Shown: positions 58,561-64,000 of the stretch, piece after piece
How positions within the stretch are numbered: position 1 is the first letter of the stretch
How the letters are laid out: every line of letters starts with the position of its first letter
From: Paenibacillus montanisoli
GTDB taxonomy: Bacteria; Bacillota; Bacilli; Paenibacillales; Paenibacillaceae
Direction of reading: 5' to 3'
DNA: 64,000 nucleotides
NCBI RefSeq assembly: GCF_003268025.1
Contig: NZ_QLUW01000006.1
Coordinates: forward strand, 62,001 to 126,000
Made by a program: the position numbers and the translations under genes
The notes under the pieces: generated by a model
Seen by the model: only the letters and a program-made list of their open reading frames with translations
Told to the model about the DNA's origin: nothing
Database searches by the model: none

Positions 58561-61320
58561 ATGGCTGCTCAAGCAATAAAATCCGCACAAACGGAAATGC
58601 CGCGTCCCGAATATCCGCGTCCGGACTGGCAACGACAAGACTGGTTGAATTTGAATGGCGCATGGGCATTCCGATTGGACACGGAAGAACTTGTAAGCGA
58701 TTTCGGTTCGCTTCAGCCGACCGACCAATTCGATTCGGAAATTATCGTTCCCTTCTCCTGGTCCAGCCCGCTGTCCGGAATCGGCCGCGATGATAAAGGC
58801 ACCGGCTGGTATAAGAAAACCGTTACGTGGTCGCCGGCAGAGAGCGGCTCGCTCGTATTCGTACGCTTCGGCGCAGTCGACTACCGCTGCGACGTATGGG
58901 TCAACGGCATTCATGCCGGATCGCACGCAGGCGGCTACGGCAGCTTCGAGTTCGAAGTAAGCAGCTTGTGGAAGCGTGATGAGGAGAACAGCATTGTCGT
59001 GCGCGCCGAAGATTTTGACCGGAGCTCGCAAGCGCGCGGCAAACAAGGCTACGGCGAGATCCGCGGCATTTGGCAGCCGGTCTGGCTGGAGGCGCGGCCG
59101 CAGACGTACGTGCAGTCGGCGAAGTTCACGACGCGGATCGACGGCACAGTCGACGTGAAAGCGACGATTGTTGCCCATCAAGCGGGAGAAGCCGCGCTGA
59201 AGTTCAGTTTCGGCGATCAAACCGTGCAGCATCAAGCTTCCGTTCAATTAGAAGCAGGAAGCAATACGATCAACACGTCGTTCATCGTGAGCGATCCGCA
59301 GCTATGGAGCCCGGAAACGCCGCATCTGTACGAAGGAGCCATCACGCTGACGGCGGAAGGTGCCGGAAGCAGCGACACGATCGAGACCTATTTCGGCATC
59401 CGGGAAATTGGAACGGCGCGGTTCGACGACCGGTCTTACCGTTGGATCACGCTGAACGAAAAGCCGGTTTATTTGAACGGAACGCTGGATCAGTCGTACC
59501 ACCAGACAGGGTATTTTACGTACCCGAGCGATGAGGAAATGCGCAATGAAATTTACCTGCTGAAAAGGCTCGGCCTGAATATGGTCCGGATTCACATCAA
59601 GCCGGAGGAGCCGCGGAAGCTGTACTGGGCCGACAAGCTAGGCATGCTGGTGATGGAAGATATGCCATGCTTCTGGGGCAACCCGGACGAGACGGCCCGT
59701 GCGTCGTACGAGAGCGAAGCGAGCGAAATCATCGACCGCGACTTCAACCATCCGTCGGTTTTCTGCTGGGTCATGTTCAACGAAACCTGGGGGCTGAAAA
59801 CGAACCCGCAAGGGGGCGGCTTGACCGGCGAGCAGGGCCAGCCGAGCAGCTATTTGCCGGAGACGCAGGAGTGGGTGCGCGAAATCTACCGCTGGGCGAA
59901 GCAGGTTGATCCAACCCGCATCGTCGAGGACAACTCGCCGTGCAACTATGACCATGTGGAGACGGACCTCAATACGTGGCATTTCTATATCAACGGCTAT
60001 GAGCAGGTGCGCGAGCATGTAACGGAGATTGTGGAGAAAACGTATCCGGGTTCGTCTTTCAACTGCATTGGGGGCAATGTGCAAACCGATGCTCCGCTTA
60101 TGAACAGCGAGTGCGGCAACGTATGGGGCTTCCTCAGCGGAGCTGGCGACAGCGACCTGGCTTGGCACTATCGGTATATGCTGAACGAATTCCGGCGCCA
60201 TGACAAAATGTGCGGGTTCGTATTTACCGAATTCCGCGATGTGACGAATGAGTTTAACGGCTATTACCGTCTGGACGGCACGGACAAATATTTCGGCTAC
60301 GAGGAGTTCGTACCGGGCATGTCGATCGCCGACCTGCATGCGGCGGACTTTATCGTGATCGATGCGCCGCCTTGCCAGACCGTTCAAGCAGGCGGGCAAG
60401 CGGAGGTGCCGCTGCTTCGCTCGAGCTATTCGGACCGCTATCACGGACAGCAGCTGGAGCTGGTGTATGAGGTATGGTATGACAGCCTCGGCATTCGCAG
60501 GGTATCGGATCAAGGCACCGTCCAGCTCGATTGGAACGGCTTTGGCGTCGCTCCGATCGCTTCGCCGCTTACCATCAACCTGCCGAATGAGGATGCAGTC
60601 GCCGTATTGGCCATTAGCTTGAAAGATGCCGACGGCCATGTCGTGACGCGCAACTTCATTACCTTCGACGTTCGCAGCGGCAGCGAAGACGGTGTTTACG
60701 AAGGGGAGGGCCGGTTCGTCAACAAGCCGGTAACCGGCTTCTCGGAGCAAAGCTTTGGCATCCAGTGGAACGCGATTCAAGAGCAAAAAGCGAACGGAGG
60801 CGGCGCAGGCCAATTCGTTTATGACATTAACTTGCCTTCCGCTGCAGAGCACGCGGCCATCCACCACCTCGATATCCGCTTCGAAGCGAGCGCGAAGCGG
60901 CTGCTCGCCCGCAATATCGAAGGCGCAAAGGATCGAGCGCATGGCATCGACTTCATGCACGGGGCTTCCGCTAACGTGGAATACAATAGGAACACGTATT
61001 ACATGACCGACGAAGAGCGCCATGAATCCCGCGTCCATGTCCTGATCGACGGGGAGCGAGTCGGCTCCTTCCTGCTGCCGGATAATCCGGCGGACAGCAG
61101 AGGGGTGCTGTCTTGGCACTATCAAGAGGTGCATAACCTGCTGGATGAGGCGGGTTCCTACGGTTACTTGTGCAGCGTGACGCTGCCAAGCCGCATCACG
61201 GCGAAGCTTGACCGCAGCCGGAGCTTCAAGCTCACTCTCGAGGCGGAGAAGGGCGGTCTTGCTCTCTATGGGCGCAATGCCGGACGTTATCCGTTTGACG
61301 TCCTGATTCAATTGAGATAG
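58561..61320 (+). CDS. GH2 glycoside hydrolase (beta-galactosidase/glucuronidase-like)
   Basis: The 919-residue protein begins at ATG 58561 by position relative to the promoter; the ribosome site (AAAGG, 13 bases up) is weak, so the start is less sure. It has the N-terminal sugar-binding domain (PDWQRQDWLNLNGAWAF, about 17-33; VRFGAVDYRCDVWVNG), an Ig-like domain and the TIM barrel. The acid/base is E408 in FNETWG and the nucleophile E517 in NSECGN. Long C-terminal beta domains follow. No signal peptide is present. It is a beta-glycosidase; galactoside versus glucuronide cannot be told. The ArsR-type regulator is divergent. Confidence 0.88.
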   Translation: MAAQAIKSAQTEMPRPEYPRPDWQRQDWLNLNGAWAFRLDTEELVSDFGSLQPTDQFDSEIIVPFSWSSPLSGIGRDDKGTGWYKKTVTWSPAESGSLVFVRFGAVDYRCDVWVNGIHAGSHAGGYGSFEFEVSSLWKRDEENSIVVRAEDFDRSSQARGKQGYGEIRGIWQPVWLEARPQTYVQSAKFTTRIDGTVDVKATIVAHQAGEAALKFSFGDQTVQHQASVQLEAGSNTINTSFIVSDPQLWSPETPHLYEGAITLTAEGAGSSDTIETYFGIREIGTARFDDRSYRWITLNEKPVYLNGTLDQSYHQTGYFTYPSDEEMRNEIYLLKRLGLNMVRIHIKPEEPRKLYWADKLGMLVMEDMPCFWGNPDETARASYESEASEIIDRDFNHPSVFCWVMFNETWGLKTNPQGGGLTGEQGQPSSYLPETQEWVREIYRWAKQVDPTRIVEDNSPCNYDHVETDLNTWHFYINGYEQVREHVTEIVEKTYPGSSFNCIGGNVQTDAPLMNSECGNVWGFLSGAGDSDLAWHYRYMLNEFRRHDKMCGFVFTEFRDVTNEFNGYYRLDGTDKYFGYEEFVPGMSIADLHAADFIVIDAPPCQTVQAGGQAEVPLLRSSYSDRYHGQQLELVYEVWYDSLGIRRVSDQGTVQLDWNGFGVAPIASPLTINLPNEDAVAVLAISLKDADGHVVTRNFITFDVRSGSEDGVYEGEGRFVNKPVTGFSEQSFGIQWNAIQEQKANGGGAGQFVYDINLPSAAEHAAIHHLDIRFEASAKRLLARNIEGAKDRAHGIDFMHGASANVEYNRNTYYMTDEERHESRVHVLIDGERVGSFLLPDNPADSRGVLSWHYQEVHNLLDEAGSYGYLCSVTLPSRITAKLDRSRSFKLTLEAEKGGLALYGRNAGRYPFDVLIQLR

Positions 61321-61330
61321 TTAACCATTA

Positions 61331-61378
61331 GCCCCGCGAAATCCGGAACGCCATGCGCCTGGCTCGCGGGGCTGTTTT
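61331..61378 (+). terminator. Terminator after the GH2 gene
   Basis: GCCCCGCGA (61331-61339) pairs with TCGCGGGGC (61364-61372), followed by TGTTTT. Confidence 0.78.
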
Positions 61379-61499
61379 CACGGCAGAAGCATGTAAGCAT
61401 AGGATGAGTTTCCAGGGAGTGCGGACAAGTTTCTCTCACGGCTAGCGTGCTTCATTGTTAGAATGAAGAAAAACTAGCATTCCGGGAGAGTGTATACCG

Positions 61500-62819
61500 A
61501 TGACGCAAGCGAGAATTCAACTTCAGGGGCCTGCTGCAGCAGCCGCTGCCTCTGACCGCTACAAGGTTTGGATCAACGGAGAGCCCGTATTTGTTTACGG
61601 CAGTCAAGGGGCTGGCTTTGCTTTGCTTTCGGCCGAAGGGAGAGTTACGGTTGAGATAGAGGACACCCGTGCGGCCGAAGAGGTTGTCGTCCGTCCGCTC
61701 CGTCACGGCATTAAGCCTGTTCGGCAAGGAGGCGTGCTTCGGTTTGAAGCAGTAGCGCCTATAAAGCTGTCCGTCGAATTTGACGGCCATATCCGGGAAC
61801 CGTTATTCATTTGGATTAACCCGCCGGAAACGGCGCCGCGCCCGGATTCGTCCGATCCAAAGGTCCGTTACTTCAAGGGCGGAGAAGTTCATCGTGCCGG
61901 CGAAATCGTCCTGTCGGACGGCGAGACCGTCTATATCGAAGAGGGATCTATCGTGCACGGCCGGATATTCGCCGAAGGAGCTTCGAACATTGCCGTTCGC
62001 GGCAGAGGAATCCTGGATGGTTCTCTGTGGAGAACGGCCGAAGACGGAAGCCAAAAGCATCTCATGATGATGCTCGCGGACTGCCAGGGCGTCACTATCG
62101 AGGGCATTTCGGTCATTGACGGTCCGACATGGCATGTCGTGCCGACGGGCTGCAAGGATGTATCGATCAAGAACGTGAACATCCTTACCTATGCCGGAAC
62201 CGGCGACGGGATCGATATCGTAGGCTGCGAGAATGTAATCGTTGAAAATGCCTTCGTCCGCTCTAAAGACGATTGTATCGCGATCAAAGCGGTGGACTAC
62301 TTCCATCCGGCAGGCTTGCACGATGTGAAGAACGTGCGCGTCACCCGCTCTGTCTTCTGGAACGCGGAGTGGGGCAACGCGCTGGAGATCGGCTACGAAA
62401 CGCGCTGCGCTTCGATTTCGGAGATTGAATTCAGCGACTGCGACGTGATCCGTTGCGAGTTCGAAGGCTATGAGTCGGGCGGCACGTTCACGATTCATAA
62501 CGGCGACCGGGCAGACGTGCATAACGTCTTATACAGCAACATCCGCGTAGAGGATTCCCAAGAGAAGCTGATCGATATTAAGGTTCAGTTCTCCCAATAT
62601 TCGCGCGATGCCAAGCGCGGCCATGTCCGCAATATTCGGTTCAGTGATATCGCGATCACGGACGGCTTGCTGCCGGTTTCCATTATTCGCGGCTATGACG
62701 CCGAACATCGCATTGAGCAGGTGGAGATTTCGAACCTCACGTACCTGGGCGAGCCGCTGTGCACGGCCAATGCCGCAAAGATGGTCGTCGAGCTTAGCAA
62801 GAGCGTGCAATTCAAATAA
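61500..62819 (+). CDS. GH28-like polygalacturonase family protein
   Basis: The 439-residue protein has an N-terminal beta domain (to about 105) and a right-handed beta-helix of the GH28 kind. VRGRGILDGSLW (about 165-176), GPTWHVVPTGCKDVSIKNV, TGDGIDIVGCENVIVEN (the NTDGID-like motif, about 236-252) and SKDDCIAIKA (catalytic Asp pair, about 257-266) are in order. There is no signal peptide, so it acts on imported oligosaccharides, perhaps with exo-activity on galacturonides. GGGAG lies before the ATG. It may join LplD (3457) in pectin-fragment use. Confidence 0.83.
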   Translation: MTQARIQLQGPAAAAAASDRYKVWINGEPVFVYGSQGAGFALLSAEGRVTVEIEDTRAAEEVVVRPLRHGIKPVRQGGVLRFEAVAPIKLSVEFDGHIREPLFIWINPPETAPRPDSSDPKVRYFKGGEVHRAGEIVLSDGETVYIEEGSIVHGRIFAEGASNIAVRGRGILDGSLWRTAEDGSQKHLMMMLADCQGVTIEGISVIDGPTWHVVPTGCKDVSIKNVNILTYAGTGDGIDIVGCENVIVENAFVRSKDDCIAIKAVDYFHPAGLHDVKNVRVTRSVFWNAEWGNALEIGYETRCASISEIEFSDCDVIRCEFEGYESGGTFTIHNGDRADVHNVLYSNIRVEDSQEKLIDIKVQFSQYSRDAKRGHVRNIRFSDIAITDGLLPVSIIRGYDAEHRIEQVEISNLTYLGEPLCTANAAKMVVELSKSVQFK

Positions 62820-62849
62820 ATCATTGATCACCCTGAAGGAGCGAACGTA

Positions 62850-64000
62850 ATGGATCGTTATCGACCAAGGTATCATTTTACGCCGCCCGCCAATTGGATG
62901 AATGACCCGAACGGCCCGTTTCAATTGAACGGCGAGTATCATTTGTTCTATCAGCACAATCCATCGGCACCGGTTTGGGGAGACATCCACTGGGGGCACG
63001 CCAAGAGCAAGGATCTCATCCATTGGGAGAGGCTGCCGATTGCGCTGGCCCCGTCGGTTGAACTCGGGGAGCTCCATTGCTACTCCGGCTGTTCGGTTGT
63101 TGACGGCGAAGAGGTCCGATTGTTCTACACGAGCATTGGCGAAGGCGAACGGAACGCGACGACAGGAGCGCAGCAGTGGACGGTCAAAGGCGAAGGCAAT
63201 GACTTGCTTGCTTGGCGCAAACCTGGGGAGATCAATCCCTTGCTCACAACGGAGCTTCACGGAGATCTGCAGGTAACGGAGTGGAGAGACCCCTACGTTT
63301 GGAAAGAACAAGACGAATGGAGGATGCTCCTTGGCGGCACGTACGAAGGCAGAGGCTGTGCGCTGATCTATCAGTCCGCGGATTTGGAGAATTGGACGTT
63401 TAACGGCATTTTCCATCTGGGCGAAGAAACGATCTTCGAATGTCCGCATCTGTTCCGCTTCGGCGATCGGGCCGTCTTGTTCTATTCCCCTAGCAGTCCG
63501 GTTCAATACGTCTCCGGCGTGATACGCGATAACAAACTGTCCGGGGAGCTAGTGAAAGGCACCGTCGACTTCGGAGGCTGGGATGGTTACTATGCCTCGA
63601 CGGGGTTCGTCGATGAGAAAGGCCGCCGCATTCTGCATGGCTGGGTGCCGGAGAGCAGAGGGGAGAACTTCCCGGTTGCGCTGGATTGGGCAGGAGCGTT
63701 AGCGCTGCCGCGTATTGGGGAGCTGAAAGAGAACGGCAAGCTATCCATAACGCCGATCCCGGAGGCGGAAACGTTACGGGGCGAAAGCCGTACCTTTACG
63801 GAGCTGCGAGTTGGCGCATCGCCGCTTGATACGGGCGTTCGCTCGACCGCCTTCGAGTGCTCGCTGACCATCCAAAAGCCGGCCGCCGGAACCGGCGAAT
63901 TGATCGTTTCGGTGCTTGCATCGGCATGCGGTCGGGAACGGACGGAATTGCGCGTCGATTTTGCTGGAGGTACAGTTGCAGTCGATCGCACGCAATCGAG
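62850..64000 (+). CDS. GH32 fructan/sucrose hydrolase (3' end beyond window)
   Basis: At least 383 residues are visible from ATG 62850, with GAAGGAG 8 bases upstream; the frame is open at the edge. GH32 motifs are clear: WMNDPNG with the nucleophile D19, FYQHNP, the WRDP motif with D147 stabilising the transition state, and FECPHLF with the acid/base Glu (about residue 195). The following beta-sandwich starts near 310. No signal peptide is present, so it hydrolyses sucrose, its phosphate or imported fructo-oligosaccharides in the cytoplasm. It lies 30 bases after the GH28 gene, probably in the same transcript. Confidence 0.93.
   Translation, partial: MDRYRPRYHFTPPANWMNDPNGPFQLNGEYHLFYQHNPSAPVWGDIHWGHAKSKDLIHWERLPIALAPSVELGELHCYSGCSVVDGEEVRLFYTSIGEGERNATTGAQQWTVKGEGNDLLAWRKPGEINPLLTTELHGDLQVTEWRDPYVWKEQDEWRMLLGGTYEGRGCALIYQSADLENWTFNGIFHLGEETIFECPHLFRFGDRAVLFYSPSSPVQYVSGVIRDNKLSGELVKGTVDFGGWDGYYASTGFVDEKGRRILHGWVPESRGENFPVALDWAGALALPRIGELKENGKLSITPIPEAETLRGESRTFTELRVGASPLDTGVRSTAFECSLTIQKPAAGTGELIVSVLASACGRERTELRVDFAGGTVAVDRTQS

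Noticed and set aside
59638-61311. 557-residue open frame antisense to the GH2 gene
   Set aside because: It is a shadow of the GH2 reading frame in G+C-rich DNA, has no ribosome site or recognisable domain, and the sense frame carries all GH2 motifs.

Overview
The window looks like chromosomal DNA from a Gram-positive, Paenibacillus- or Cohnella-like bacterium. The signs are strong AGGAGG-type ribosome sites with frequent TTG/GTG starts, a T-box leader, an LplABC-type sugar ABC transporter with a YesMN-type two-component system, a LysM wall protein and many orphan glycoside hydrolases. Most of the window is G+C rich; the stretch 8541-11198 is visibly richer in A+T. No rRNA, tRNA or CRISPR array was seen.

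Layout. 1-8403: an IclR regulator sits between a ceramidase-like gene and a five-gene operon (class III aminotransferase, LplD-type alpha-galacturonidase, gamma-glutamyltransferase-like enzyme, SDR, GH172). Both flanking promoters carry the same 13-bp operator. 8541-11198: BlaI-type repressor, short M56 protease and acyltransferase. 11322-18480: GH95 fucosidase, CodA-like amidohydrolase, T-box-controlled glutaminyl-tRNA synthetase and an SDR without the usual catalytic residues. 18691-23778: GGDEF-EAL protein, ankyrin protein, GNAT enzyme, a decayed IS3-family element inside a terminator, and a LysM protein. 24150-42477: a large secreted beta-helix/FN3 protein, then a glycan-utilisation locus (GH2 beta-mannosidase, AraC regulator, GH38 alpha-mannosidase, response regulator, lipoprotein, two permeases, sensor kinase). 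42765-47000: alanine dehydrogenase, PucR regulator and MFS transporter. 47056-48284: a compact agr-like operon (kinase-less membrane protein, 43-residue AgrD-like peptide, stand-alone LytTR protein). 48540-57345: housekeeping and stress genes, including a WYL regulator, a GDSL hydrolase, a LysE exporter and a divergent MraY homologue. 57472-64000: an ArsR-HTH/beta-sandwich regulator divergent from GH2, GH28 and GH32 genes; the GH32 gene runs off the window.

Three non-coding observations stand out. (1) Three intergenic elements of 182-183 bp (20440, 42493, 52272) each hold four copies of a ~24-bp unit in the order forward, forward, reverse, reverse, with nearly fixed 50/83/50-bp geometry, and all three lie between convergent genes. 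(2) Five DnaA-box-like 9-mers in one orientation lie in 120 bp at 52790-52909. (3) Several regulators have clear candidate operators beside their genes: IclR, AraC, PucR, WYL and ArsR. The agr-like trio and the 50/83/50 repeats are the best candidates for something undescribed.
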